A stretch of 37,482 nt of DNA from Streptomyces benahoarensis. Its GTDB lineage: Bacteria; Actinomycetota; Actinomycetes; Streptomycetales; Streptomycetaceae. Shown here one piece after another: positions 19,193-26,902 of the stretch; position 1 is the stretch's first letter, and every line of letters begins with the position of its first letter. Position numbers and translations under genes: made by a program. Location: positions 1 to 37,482 of the forward strand of contig NZ_VKJP01000023.1 of assembly GCF_007280575.1 (NCBI RefSeq). The letters are read 5' to 3'. Under the pieces are notes generated by a model, which worked only from the letters and a program-made list of their open reading frames with translations, ran no database searches and was not told the origin of the DNA.

Positions 19193-19984
19193 ATGACCGG
19201 CCTCACCGACGCCGAGCGCCTGGCGCACTGGTACGACGCCTGCAACCCCTGGGGCACCTGCGACGACTTCTCCCTCGACCTGGTGATGCGGGCCGGTGCG
19301 GTCCTCGATGTCGGCTGCGGCACCGGCACCCTGCTGCGCCGCGCCCGGGAACGCGGCCACCGCGGGCGCCTGTGCGGTCTCGACCCGGATCCGGCGATGC
19401 TGGCCCGGGCGCGCGCGGGCGGCCCCGGCGGTATCACCTGGATCGCGGGCGGTCTGGGCGCCACCACCGACCCGGCGGACCTGGGCGGCATCGGCGGTGC
19501 GCCGGAGTTCGACCTCGTGGTGATGACGGGCCACACCTTCCAGGTGCTGTGCGAGGACGCGGAAGTGCGGGCCGCGCTCACCGTCATCCGCCGGGCGCTG
19601 GCCCCCGGCGGCCGGTTCGCGTGCGAGACGCGGAATCCGGCGGCGCGGGCGTGGGAGCGGTGGACCCCCGCGCACGCGGTGGAGGTGACCGGACCTGACG
19701 GCGCGCGGGCCCGGATCGCGCACCGGGTGCGGCAGCCCGTGGACGGCCAGTTGGTCCGCTTCACCACCACCCTCACCGAGCCCGGTCTGCCGCGCCCCGT
19801 GCGGGCGGACAGCACCCTGCGCTTCCTGCCCGCGGACGCCCTCGACGAGTTCCTGGCCGGTGCGGGGCTGGCCGTCGAGGAGCGGTACGGCGACTGGGAC
19901 CGCTCCCCGTTCGGTGCGGCGAGCCCCGAGATCATCACCGTGGCGGGGGTCAGTCCAGGGCGGCGCCCTTGCGTTCGGGGATGA
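19193..19984 (+). CDS. Class I SAM-dependent methyltransferase
   Basis: A 263-residue cytoplasmic methyltransferase. The SAM-binding motif I is VLDVGCGTGTLLRRA at about 39-53, with the acidic motif II CGLDPDPAMLARAR after it. FDLVVMTGHTFQVL marks motif IV and RRALAPGGRFACETRN motif VI. The closing DWDRSPFGAASPEIITVA is common to a Streptomyces subgroup of small methyltransferases of unknown substrate. The ATG at 19193 begins MTGLTDAERLAHWYD; the upstream open frame covers the 12-bp repeat and is not used. Its 3' end overlaps the convergent MFS gene by 35 bp. Confidence 0.88.
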   Translation: MTGLTDAERLAHWYDACNPWGTCDDFSLDLVMRAGAVLDVGCGTGTLLRRARERGHRGRLCGLDPDPAMLARARAGGPGGITWIAGGLGATTDPADLGGIGGAPEFDLVVMTGHTFQVLCEDAEVRAALTVIRRALAPGGRFACETRNPAARAWERWTPAHAVEVTGPDGARARIAHRVRQPVDGQLVRFTTTLTEPGLPRPVRADSTLRFLPADALDEFLAGAGLAVEERYGDWDRSPFGAASPEIITVAGVSPGRRPCVRG

Positions 19985-21221
19985 GGAACATCGCCGCCAT
20001 GTCCAGGACGTAGAGGACCGCCAGCAGGCCGATGGCCTTCTGGAAGCCGAAGCTCCCGGCGACCAGCGCGACGACGAGCGGGGCGAAGCCGCCGACGCCG
20101 CGGCCGAGGTTGAACAGCACGTTCTGCGCGGTGGCCCGGGCGTGCGTCGGGTACAGCTCGGCGATGAGCGCGCCGTAGCCGCCGGTCATGCCGTTGACGA
20201 ACGCGCCCATGACGGCGCCGCCGATGAGCAGCGCGACGGGCGTGGTGAGGGTGGCGTAGGCGAGGACGGTGAGGACCGCGCCGGTCTGGAAGAGCCAGAA
20301 GGTGGGGCGGCGGCCGATGCGGTCGGCGAGGTGGCCGAAGGCGAGGATGCCGCAGGCCATGCCGAGGACGGTGACGGCGGTCCAGGCGCCGGACTTGGTG
20401 AGGCTGTAGCCGAACTGCTGGGAGAGGTAGCTGGGCAGCCAGGTCATCAGGCCGTAGTAGCCGAAGTTCTGGACGGAGGTCAGAACGAGGACGCCGAGGG
20501 TGGCGCGGCGCGCGGCGGGGGTGTCGACGAGGCTGCGCAGCGGTGTGGTGGCCGGGCGGGCGCGATCGGTGGAGGCGGTGAACGCGGCCGGTTCCCGCAT
20601 GGTGCGGCGGAAGAGGAACGCGGCGAGGGCGGGCACCACGCCGAGGGCGAAGAGGGCGCGCCAGCCCCAGGCGTTGATGACCGGCGCGGAGACGAGGGCG
20701 GCGGTGAGAACGCCCGCCTGCCAGCCGAGGCCGACGTAGGAGGTGCCGCGGGCGCGTTTGCGGCTGGGGAACGCCTCGGCGGCGAGCGCCATGCCGATGC
20801 CGAACTCGCCGCCGATGCCCATCCCGGCGAGGAAGCGGAAGGCGGCGAGCTGCGGGAAGTCCTGGGCGAGGGCGGTGGCGCCGGTGAAGACGGCGAAGAG
20901 CACGATCGACCAGGACAGCACCCGGATCCGGCCGAGGCGGTCGGAGAGCATCCCGAAGAGCAGGCCGCCGGCGACGCACCCGATGAGGGTGAGCGTGGTC
21001 AGCGATCCGGCCTGGGTGGACGTCAGATGCAGTCCGGCGGTGACGGCGGAGAGCGCGAAGCTGAGGATGAGGAGGTCGAAGCCTTCGAGGCCGTAGCCGA
21101 CGGCGGAGGCGACGACGGCCTTGCGGGCGTAACGGTCCGCGGCGGCGTCGGGCGGCGCGGGATCCGCGGCCGTCGTCTCGGAGGGGGGCGGGGGTGCCGA
21201 CGGCGCGGAGTGCTGGGGCAT
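19950..21221 (-). CDS. MFS transporter, metabolite:H+ symporter type
   Basis: A 423-residue inner-membrane permease with about 12 predicted segments. The loop 2-3 motif LSDRLGRIRVL and its second-half copy LADRIGRRPT are present. The segment GIGGEFGIGMALAAEAFPSR resembles the sugar/aromatic-acid:H+ symporter branch (MHS/AAHS). The N-terminal 40 residues are Pro/Ala-rich and soluble. The ATG at 21221 (MPQHSAPSAPPPP) is preceded by GAAGG; the frame is open upstream but without coding character. The substrate cannot be assigned, and the adjacent genes give no pathway. Confidence 0.9.
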   Translation of the reverse strand: MPQHSAPSAPPPPSETTAADPAPPDAAADRYARKAVVASAVGYGLEGFDLLILSFALSAVTAGLHLTSTQAGSLTTLTLIGCVAGGLLFGMLSDRLGRIRVLSWSIVLFAVFTGATALAQDFPQLAAFRFLAGMGIGGEFGIGMALAAEAFPSRKRARGTSYVGLGWQAGVLTAALVSAPVINAWGWRALFALGVVPALAAFLFRRTMREPAAFTASTDRARPATTPLRSLVDTPAARRATLGVLVLTSVQNFGYYGLMTWLPSYLSQQFGYSLTKSGAWTAVTVLGMACGILAFGHLADRIGRRPTFWLFQTGAVLTVLAYATLTTPVALLIGGAVMGAFVNGMTGGYGALIAELYPTHARATAQNVLFNLGRGVGGFAPLVVALVAGSFGFQKAIGLLAVLYVLDMAAMFLIPERKGAALD

Positions 21222-21432
21222 GCGTCCTTCAGTGCTGCGTACGGAGCGGGGGCGGCCGAAGCCGGGCCGAAGGCGGTCGGTGTCTCCCGTACGGGATGCC
21301 GCCGGTGCCGCGTGCCACCGTGTCCGGCCGCGCGCGGGGCCGAGGGGCCATTCCAGGGGGCGTGGCGCGATTCGTTCGCACGGGTATCCGGTCGAGGGTT
21401 GCGTACGGGGCCGGGGCGGGCCCGGCGGTGCG

Positions 21433-21804
21433 TCAGACCGTCCAACTGCGCAGTTCGTCGGCGATGGCGGCCAGTTCGGTGGTGTCGTCCTTGACGAGGC
21501 GGGCGAGGTCACGGACGCGCTCGGGCGAGGTCGCGATCTTGAGGCCGCTGGCGACGAGGTAACCGTAGGCCACGGCCGTCGCGAACAGGGCGTTGGACCG
21601 CTCCAGCGCCGGTACCCGCAGCAGGATCTGGAGGAGGGCCGCGGCGCGGTCCTGCGGGTCGGTGTAGACGGGGACGCCGATGATCTCCGCTTCGTGGCGG
21701 CTGACGGCGGCGACGAGGGCGCCCCAGTCGGTGATCGCGGGGTCGCCCGGGGTGTGCTGTTCGGCGACGAGGAGGAGCCAGGCGAGGTCGATGCGCAGGG
21801 TCAC
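21433..21804 (-). CDS. Fic/Doc-fold toxin with degenerate active-site motif
   Basis: A 123-residue protein like those annotated in Streptomyces as the toxin of a Fic-family toxin-antitoxin pair. The helical pattern matches Doc: a central DPQDRAAALLQILLRVP, then a motif helix ALFATAVAYGYLVASGL. The catalytic HxFxDxNKR signature should fall at VPALERSNALF, where His, Phe, Gly and Lys-Arg are all replaced. It may therefore not transfer phosphate or AMP by the known mechanism. The GTG start overlaps the antitoxin stop in a GTGA (4 bp), so translation is coupled. No other start fits. Confidence 0.75.
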   Translation of the reverse strand: MTLRIDLAWLLLVAEQHTPGDPAITDWGALVAAVSRHEAEIIGVPVYTDPQDRAAALLQILLRVPALERSNALFATAVAYGYLVASGLKIATSPERVRDLARLVKDDTTELAAIADELRSWTV

Positions 21805-22073
21805 TTCTTGCCCGGGTGCCCTTCCCTGCCGCCGGCCACGCCGCGCGCGGCGGGCCCCGCCGCGCCGCGCCCGAATTCCTCGGCGAAGACGCGCTCGTAC
21901 TGCTTCATGAAGTCGGAGGCCGCCTCGACGAAGGTCTGGCCGACCTCCCCGGCGTCCCGGAGGACGAGTTCCTCGATATAGCGATTCACGCTCACTCCCC
22001 GCTGCAGGGCGCGCTCCCGGGCCGCTTCGGCGGTGGCTTCGTCCACGCGGACGTTCAACTGTGTTTTCGCCAC
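21801..22073 (-). CDS. Ribbon-helix-helix antitoxin
   Basis: A 90-residue antitoxin-type DNA-binding protein. The N-terminal ribbon-helix-helix is clear: the TQLNVRVDEATAEAARERA strand and helix A, then GVSVNRYIEELVLRD as helix B. A linker helix (TFVEAASDFMKQYERVFAEEF) follows and probably binds the toxin. The Gly/Ala-rich tail ends in Lys-Lys. The ATG at 22073 has GGAGAGGTGG upstream. It is the first gene of the pair and probably represses its own promoter; CTAGCGCGCATCCGCTAG just upstream (22083-22100) is a candidate operator dyad. Confidence 0.85.
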   Translation of the reverse strand: MAKTQLNVRVDEATAEAARERALQRGVSVNRYIEELVLRDAGEVGQTFVEAASDFMKQYERVFAEEFGRGAAGPAARGVAGGREGHPGKK

Positions 22074-22082
22074 CTCTCCACG

Positions 22083-22100
22083 CTAGCGCGCATCCGCTAG
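22083..22100. promoter_or_regulatory. Candidate antitoxin operator
   Basis: CTAGCG (22083-22088) and CGCTAG (22095-22100) form a perfect 6-bp inverted repeat around GCATC, 10 bp upstream of the antitoxin start. CTAG is rare in this DNA. Position and symmetry fit autoregulation by a ribbon-helix-helix repressor. Confidence 0.5.
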
Positions 22101-22178
22101 CACCGGCAAGCGGTCGGCGGCCCCGGCAACCGGAGCCGTGCGCCCCGCCCCGGCCCGCGGCACACGCCCCGGCGCGGC

Positions 22179-23216
22179 TCAGGGGCCACGGGTGCCACAG
22201 CCGTTCGGGGCGAGCGGGGCGTCCGCCGCGTCCCGCGTGCTCGTCGGGCCCCCGGCGGCCACGGTCCGCGGGGCGTTCCCGTCGCCGGGCCCGTGACCGA
22301 GGGCGTGCACGCACAGGCCCGCGAGGATCAGGGTGAGCCCGAGCCAGCCGGACGCCGCGGGCGCCGCGACCCCGAGCAGCAGCGCCTCGCCGAGCAGCGT
22401 GAACGGCACCTCGGCCGCCTGCGTCGCCTCGACCGCCCCGAGCGCCGCCGGCTGAGCGCGGACGAGGTCCGTCGCGCGGAAGAAGAGCGTCGTGGCGAGG
22501 ACGCCGGAAGCCAGCGCGACGATCACGCACTGCACCACCTGCCCGCCGGACGGCGGCCCCACGGTGACGCCCGCGGTGGCCGCCAGCACCAGCCACAGCG
22601 GCAGCGAGCCGAGCGTCATCGCCAGGGTGCGCTGGACGCCGTCGAGCCCGTCCGTGCCGAGCAGCATGCGGTTGCCGAGCGGGTAGGCGACGGCCCCGAT
22701 CAGCACCGGCACCACCACCGTGAACGCGGCGGACGCGCCCGTATCACCGACGTGTTCCAGCTGGGTCAGAACGACGCCCATGACGATCAGCACGGAGACC
22801 AGGACGGTACGCAGCGGGACGCGGGCGCCGCCCAGCGCGCCGATGGCGATGCCCGCGACGATGACCAGCTGCCAGGTCGAGGCGACCAGCCACCCGGCGC
22901 CCGCCTCGGACGCCCAGGCGAGCGGCGCGTAGAAGAGGCCGAAGCCGACCGTCGACCACAGGAGCCACCGGGCGGGGCGGGTGCGCAGGCTGCGCAGCAC
23001 GGCGGGCAGGCCGCCGCGCACCGCGACCAGGGCGGTCATCGGCACCACCATGAAGAGGTAGCGCAGGCTCGCGGTCCACATCCACGAGCCGCCGGACAGG
23101 CTCATCCCGCGGTTGAGCACGAAGCTCATGGCGAATCCGGCGGCGGCGAGGACGCCGAGGCCCATGGGCGTGGCGAGGGCCGGCATCCGGCGCGGGCGGC
23201 CGGGGCGTATCCGCAC
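22179..23216 (-). CDS. EmrE-like multidrug exporter (EamA/DMT superfamily)
   Basis: A 345-residue inner-membrane protein of the drug/metabolite transporter superfamily, resembling the 'multidrug resistance efflux transporter' group. About ten hydrophobic segments are visible, from MGLGVLAAAGFAMSFVLNRG to SGWLGLTLILAGLCVHAL. WLVASTWQLVIVAGIAIGAL and VEATQAAEVPFTLLGEALLLG mark the two repeat halves. The last 45 residues are a soluble tail. The GTG at 23216 has GGGAGAG upstream. It is divergent from a GntR regulator with a perfect palindrome between them, so expression is probably controlled by that regulator. The substrate is unknown. Confidence 0.88.
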   Translation of the reverse strand: MRIRPGRPRRMPALATPMGLGVLAAAGFAMSFVLNRGMSLSGGSWMWTASLRYLFMVVPMTALVAVRGGLPAVLRSLRTRPARWLLWSTVGFGLFYAPLAWASEAGAGWLVASTWQLVIVAGIAIGALGGARVPLRTVLVSVLIVMGVVLTQLEHVGDTGASAAFTVVVPVLIGAVAYPLGNRMLLGTDGLDGVQRTLAMTLGSLPLWLVLAATAGVTVGPPSGGQVVQCVIVALASGVLATTLFFRATDLVRAQPAALGAVEATQAAEVPFTLLGEALLLGVAAPAASGWLGLTLILAGLCVHALGHGPGDGNAPRTVAAGGPTSTRDAADAPLAPNGCGTRGP

Positions 23217-23272
23217 AGTCGTCTCTCCCGTGTGTCGAGGCCGTCGCGCCGGGGCGGGCGCGCGCCGAGGTG

Positions 23273-23293
23273 ACTGACATCTGAAATGTCAGT
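23273..23293. promoter_or_regulatory. Perfect operator palindrome between exporter and GntR genes
   Basis: ACTGACAT (23273-23280) and ATGTCAGT (23286-23293) are perfect inverted copies around CTGAA. It is an AT-rich dyad, 56 bp upstream of the exporter start and 95 bp upstream of the regulator start. It is the obvious binding site for the adjacent GntR-family protein. Confidence 0.75.
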
Positions 23294-23388
23294 GGCGTCG
23301 GGTCACGGTACGACACCCGGTGCGGGCCGGGGCGCCCGCCCCCACCCGTCACCGCGGCCCGCCCGGGCGGGCACCTTAGGATCGCCGG

Positions 23389-24027
23389 GTGACCGCACTG
23401 GAACCGGTCCCGAGAAGGCTGCTGCGCGACGAGGCGTACGACGCGCTGCTGGAGGCGATCGTCTCCGGTGAGCTTCCTCCCGGGCAGAAACTCAACGACG
23501 CCGAACTGGCCGCGCGCCTGGGCCTGTCCCGTGCGCCGGTCCGCCAGGCCCTGGCGCGGCTGACCGGCGAGCGCCTGGTGGTGTCGAAGCCGCAGAGCTA
23601 CACCCGGGTCGCGCCGGTCGACGCGCGGGAGACCCGGGACGCGCTCGCGGTGGTGCGGGCGATGCACGCGCTGGCCGTACGGGAGGCGGTGCCGCGGCTG
23701 ACCGCCGCCGATCTGGCGCGGATGCGGGCGGCCAACGAGGACTTCGTCCGCGCGCTGGACGCCGAGGACGCCACGGCGGCGCTCGCCGCGGACGACGCGC
23801 TGCACGCCGTCCCGGTCGAGGTCTGCGGCAACGCCGCGCTCGCCGAGACGGTCCGCCGGTACACGCCGTTGCTGCGCCGGTGGGAGCGGCGCCGGTTCTC
23901 CGGGGCGGCGGCGCGCGCCTCGGCCGCCCGGCACGACGCGCTGATCGACGCCTGCGCGGCGGGCGCGACGGACGCCGCGGTGGCGCTGTCCGGGGAGATC
24001 TGGAGCGGCTTGGACGCGGTGAGCTGA
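23389..24027 (+). CDS. GntR-family (FadR subgroup) regulator
   Basis: A 212-residue repressor. The winged helix-turn-helix at residues about 13-70 has the typical SGELPPGQKLNDAELAARLGL and SRAPVRQALARLTGERLV. The C-terminal all-helical FCD ligand domain follows, with DALAVVRAMHALAVREAV, and keeps partial metal-site residues (DDALH). The GTG at 23389 has AGGA upstream. It is divergent from the exporter, so it probably controls it through the palindrome at 23273-23293. The inducer is unknown. Confidence 0.9.
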   Translation: MTALEPVPRRLLRDEAYDALLEAIVSGELPPGQKLNDAELAARLGLSRAPVRQALARLTGERLVVSKPQSYTRVAPVDARETRDALAVVRAMHALAVREAVPRLTAADLARMRAANEDFVRALDAEDATAALAADDALHAVPVEVCGNAALAETVRRYTPLLRRWERRRFSGAAARASAARHDALIDACAAGATDAAVALSGEIWSGLDAVS

Positions 24028-24033
24028 GCGCGC

Positions 24034-24066
24034 CCCCGGGGACCGTGCGCGGAACGGTCCCCGGGG
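24034..24066. terminator. Bidirectional terminator, 13-bp perfect stem
   Basis: CCCCGGGGACCGT (24034-24046) pairs perfectly with ACGGTCCCCGGGG (24054-24066) over a 7-nt loop. It lies between the convergent GntR and P450 genes. Confidence 0.85.
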
Positions 24067-24090
24067 CGGGCCCGGTGCGCGGCCGACGGG

Positions 24091-25317
24091 CTACCGGGCC
24101 GTGTCCGTCCACGTGACCGGCAGGGCATGGACCCCGTAGATGTTCATGTCGGTCCGCAGCCGCACCTCGTCGGCGGGGACGGCGAGGGCGAGGTCCGGGA
24201 AGCGGCGCAGCAGTCCGTCGAACCCGGCGCGCATCTCGATACGGGCCAGTTGCTGGCCGAGGCACTGGTGGACGCCGTGCCCGAAGGAGAGGTGGCCGCG
24301 GGCGTTGCGGCGGATGTCCAGGGCGTCGGGGTCGTCGAAGCGGCGGGGGTCACGGTTGGCGGCCAGCAGGGAGACGACGACGGTCGAGCCCTCGGGGAGG
24401 GTTTCGCCGCCCAGCGCGATGTCCTCCGTGGCATAGCGGTAGAACATGTCGGCGACGGACAGGTAGCGCATCAGCTCCTCGACGGCGCCCGGCGTCAGCT
24501 CCGGGTCGGCGCGCAGCGCGGCCAGCTGCTCGGGGTGCTCCAGGAGCGCGAAGGCGCCCAGGCCCAGCATGTTGGCGGTGGTCTCGTGGCCCGCGAGCAG
24601 CAGCAGGAAGGCGATGCCGGTCAACTCCTCGATGGTGAGGTCGTCGTGGCGGGCCAGGTCGGAGAGGATGTCGTCGCCGGGTTCGGCGCGCTTACGGGTG
24701 ACCAGCTCGGCGAGGTAGGCGGTCATCGCGCCGTACGCGGCCATCTTCTCTTCGAGCGTCTGCTCCTTGAGCAGGAAGCGGGCGGAGTTGGTCTGGAAGG
24801 TGTCGCGGTCCTCGTAGGGGACGCCGAGCAGTTCGCAGATCACCAGCGAGGGCACCGGCAGCGCGAACTCCTTGACCAGGTCGACCGGCGGGGCCAGGCG
24901 CGCCAACGCGTCCAGCTGCTGTTCGACGACGTCGGCGATGTGCTCTTCGAGTCTCCTCATCCGCTTGACGGTGAACGCGCCGGTGAGCTTGCGCCGCAGC
25001 CGGGTGTGGTCCGGCGGGTCCATGGCGATGAACAGGCCCGGCACCTGCGGGGACGGTTCGGTCGGCACGGGCATCCCCGGGGTTTCGTACGGCACATGGA
25101 GGATGCCGATGTCCTGGCGGGAGCTGAACCGGCTGTCGGCCAGCAGCTGCCGGGCCTCGTCGTAGCCGGTGACGATCCAGCCCTCGTGACCGTCGGGGAA
25201 GCGCAGCGGGCTGACGGGGCGGGCCTCGCGCATCCGGGTTATCTCCCGGGGCGGGTCGAAGGGACCGGCGTCGCGCTCCGTGGGGAGGGCACGGGCGGCG
25301 GGGTCGGTGTGAGACAT
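24091..25317 (-). CDS. Cytochrome P450
   Basis: A 408-residue class-I bacterial P450 monooxygenase. The I-helix oxygen-activating motif AGHETT is at 242-247. The K-helix ExxR is Glu281-Arg284 (ELMR). The heme loop FGHGVHQCLG has Cys352 as the iron ligand. MDPPDHTRLRRKLTGAFT at 99-116 is the C-helix region. The length is normal, so the gene looks intact. The ATG at 25317 has AAAGG upstream. No ferredoxin or ferredoxin reductase gene is adjacent, so electrons must come from elsewhere. The substrate is unknown. Its promoter may be the repeat array and scar region upstream (25409-25804), 91 bp away on the same strand. Confidence 0.95.
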   Translation of the reverse strand: MSHTDPAARALPTERDAGPFDPPREITRMREARPVSPLRFPDGHEGWIVTGYDEARQLLADSRFSSRQDIGILHVPYETPGMPVPTEPSPQVPGLFIAMDPPDHTRLRRKLTGAFTVKRMRRLEEHIADVVEQQLDALARLAPPVDLVKEFALPVPSLVICELLGVPYEDRDTFQTNSARFLLKEQTLEEKMAAYGAMTAYLAELVTRKRAEPGDDILSDLARHDDLTIEELTGIAFLLLLAGHETTANMLGLGAFALLEHPEQLAALRADPELTPGAVEELMRYLSVADMFYRYATEDIALGGETLPEGSTVVVSLLAANRDPRRFDDPDALDIRRNARGHLSFGHGVHQCLGQQLARIEMRAGFDGLLRRFPDLALAVPADEVRLRTDMNIYGVHALPVTWTDTAR

Positions 25318-25408
25318 GGGGTGACCTTTCGTGAGGGCGATCGCGAGGGGATATGGGCATGACAAATACACCCGTGAGGCGGTGCGTGGTGGGGTGCGGG
25401 ACGGGTGT

Positions 25409-25588
25409 TCAGGCGTGGGCGCGGAGGATGTCGATGTTGCCGTGGCGGGTGCGGGCGTGGACCTCGACGGCGTCCGTCGCCTTCTGCGGGGCTTCGGCGC
25501 CGGTGAGCGCGTTGCGGACCTGGCCGGAGATGGAGGCGACGTCGATCCAGGCGGCGTCTTCGCGGATACCGACCGGGGTGAGATCCAT
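25409..25588 (-). pseudogene. Deletion scar: HicB-like antitoxin start joined to DUF4097 end
   Basis: A 59-codon in-frame remnant. It begins MDLTP, which I recall as the first residues of a Streptomyces HicB-family antitoxin that precedes a DUF4097 gene. It then runs into AAWIDVASISGQVRNAL and VEVHARTRHGNIDILRA, which resemble the last repeats of DUF4097 adhesin-like beta proteins (SGxVR, ARTxSGDI). The rest of both genes is missing. An internal deletion after codon 5 would explain this. The start lies at the last copy of an 11-bp repeat array, without a clear ribosome site. The family memory is from knowledge and unverified; a genuine short gene is the alternative. Confidence 0.5.
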
Positions 25589-25617
25589 GACGCCATAATG
25601 GCGCCACAATGGCGCCA
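25588..25617. repeat. 11-bp-spaced TGRCGCCA repeats (operator-like)
   Basis: TGACGCCA at 25588, TGGCGCCA at 25599 and TGGCGCCA at 25610 are spaced exactly 11 bp apart. Read on the minus strand they end at the ATG of the scar frame. One helical turn spacing suggests cooperative binding of a dimeric repressor, plausibly the antitoxin-type protein whose gene start remains here. Confidence 0.65.
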
Positions 25618-25936
25618 CGCGCAAGCCCCAGCGACAACCCGCGCGGCACAGGCACAGAGACAACCGCCTGAACTGCGAGAACGCAGGAAATTCAACTCGC
25701 CTCACGGCGCCACCACATACACCCCCACGCCAGAGGCGGCACGCAATGACGCCAGATGGCACCACACGGCACCACATGGCACCGCCTGACGCCGAGCGAC
25801 GCCACCGGACTCACCCAGGCACTCCCCCGAGACCATCCCGCCCCGACCGGCTCCCGTGGTTGCATGACTCCGTTCGGACGCAGCCGAACGTGCCCACGGG
25901 TACCGGGCCTTGGGTACCCGTCGCCAAGGGGGCCCC
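25589..25936. other. Spacer with repeat arrays between scar and LLM oxidoreductase
   Basis: Apart from the two repeat arrays, no gene is supported. Base composition is less GC-rich than in the flanking genes (for example 25620-25730), which fits decayed or imported DNA. GGGTACCGGGCC- and GGGTACCC-like sequence at about 25899-25920 lies before the next gene and may include its promoter. Confidence 0.5.
25725..25804. repeat. 10-bp-spaced NGRCRCCANN degenerate array
   Basis: Six consecutive 10-bp units begin at 25747, 25757, 25767, 25777, 25787 and 25797 (TGACGCCA, TGGCACCA, CGGCACCA, TGGCACCG, TGACGCCG, CGACGCCA). Weaker copies lie at 25725 and 25737, and an isolated CGGCGCCA at 25705. The core word matches the 11-bp-spaced sites at 25588-25617. 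The array is non-coding and probably an extended protein-binding platform. Confidence 0.65.
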
Positions 25937-26833
25937 ATGTCCCGACCGTTCCGTTTCGGACTCGCCATCCTCACCATCGACACCGGCGCGACCTGGCGCC
26001 GGACATGCCGACGGGCCGAGGAGCTGGGCTACGACGTACTGCTCGTACCGGACCATCTCGGCCGTCCGGCGCCGTTCCCGGCGCTGGTCACAGCGGCGGA
26101 GGTGACCTCCAGGCCGCGGGTCGGCACGTTCGTCCTCAACGCCGGTTTCTTCCACCCCGCGCTGCTCGCCCGCGAGGCGGCCACCACCGACACGCTCACC
26201 GGCGGGCGGCTGGAGCTCGGCCTTGGCACCGGTTACGTCCGCGCCGAGCACGAGACGGCGGGGTTGCCCTTCGGGTCGCCGGGCGAGCGCGTCGACCATC
26301 TGACCCGCACCGCCGAGGAGTTGGACCGGCTGCTGGGCGACCCGGAGTTCGCCCCGCGACCGGCGCAGCGGCCGGGCCCGCCGCTGCTCATCGGCGGCAA
26401 CGGCCCGCGGATGCTGCAACTGGCCGCCGCGCATGCGCAGATCACGGCGTTCTCCGGCGCCCGGCAGGCCCCCGGGCGCACCGAGGGCACGCTGGAGCTG
26501 CTGTCCGCCGAGGAGGTGGCGGCGTCGGTGGCCCGCTACACGACGTACGAGGAGGCCGCCGGGCGCACCGATCCGGCCGAGCGGAACGTCCTCGTCCAGC
26601 GGGTGGTGGTGACCGACGACCGCCGGGCCGCGGCGCGGGAGTTGGCGGCGGAGGGCCTGGGGCTCGACGCGGAGCAGTTGCTCCAGGCGCCGACGGTGCT
26701 CATCGGGACGCCCGCCGAGATCGCGGACCAGCTGCGCGAGCGCCGCGGGCGGTTCGGGTTCTCGTACATCACCGTGCTGGATCCGGTCATGGAGGAGTTC
26801 GCGCCGGTGATCGAGGAGGTGCGGCGCGGCTGA
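25937..26833 (+). CDS. LLM-class F420-dependent oxidoreductase
   Basis: A 298-residue luciferase-like TIM-barrel oxidoreductase, of the actinobacterial group that uses coenzyme F420. It contains FRFGLAILTIDTGATWRRTCRRAEELGYD, split by the first barrel strand, then LLVPDHLG and a GTFVLNAGFFHPALLAREAATTD-type strand. LELGLGTGY and RPGPPLLIGGNGPRMLQLAA are diagnostic of the LLM family, and TVLIGTPAEIADQLRERRGRFG is the usual C-terminal region. The ATG at 25937 has AAGGGGG upstream. F420 rather than FMN use is inferred from family resemblance. The substrate is unknown. The adjacent P450 and GNAT genes are separately oriented or spaced. Confidence 0.88.
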   Translation: MSRPFRFGLAILTIDTGATWRRTCRRAEELGYDVLLVPDHLGRPAPFPALVTAAEVTSRPRVGTFVLNAGFFHPALLAREAATTDTLTGGRLELGLGTGYVRAEHETAGLPFGSPGERVDHLTRTAEELDRLLGDPEFAPRPAQRPGPPLLIGGNGPRMLQLAAAHAQITAFSGARQAPGRTEGTLELLSAEEVAASVARYTTYEEAAGRTDPAERNVLVQRVVVTDDRRAAARELAAEGLGLDAEQLLQAPTVLIGTPAEIADQLRERRGRFGFSYITVLDPVMEEFAPVIEEVRRG

Positions 26834-26902
26834 CGCGTCCGCGGGTCCGGCCGGGTGCCGCCGGGCCCCGCGGCGCCGGGTACGGGGCGGCCGCCCGCAT
26901 CG

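Noticed and set aside
19860-21494. Long plus-strand frame opposite the MFS gene
   Set aside because: The translation is repetitive Gly/Glu/Ala with no domain. The opposite strand encodes a normal permease.
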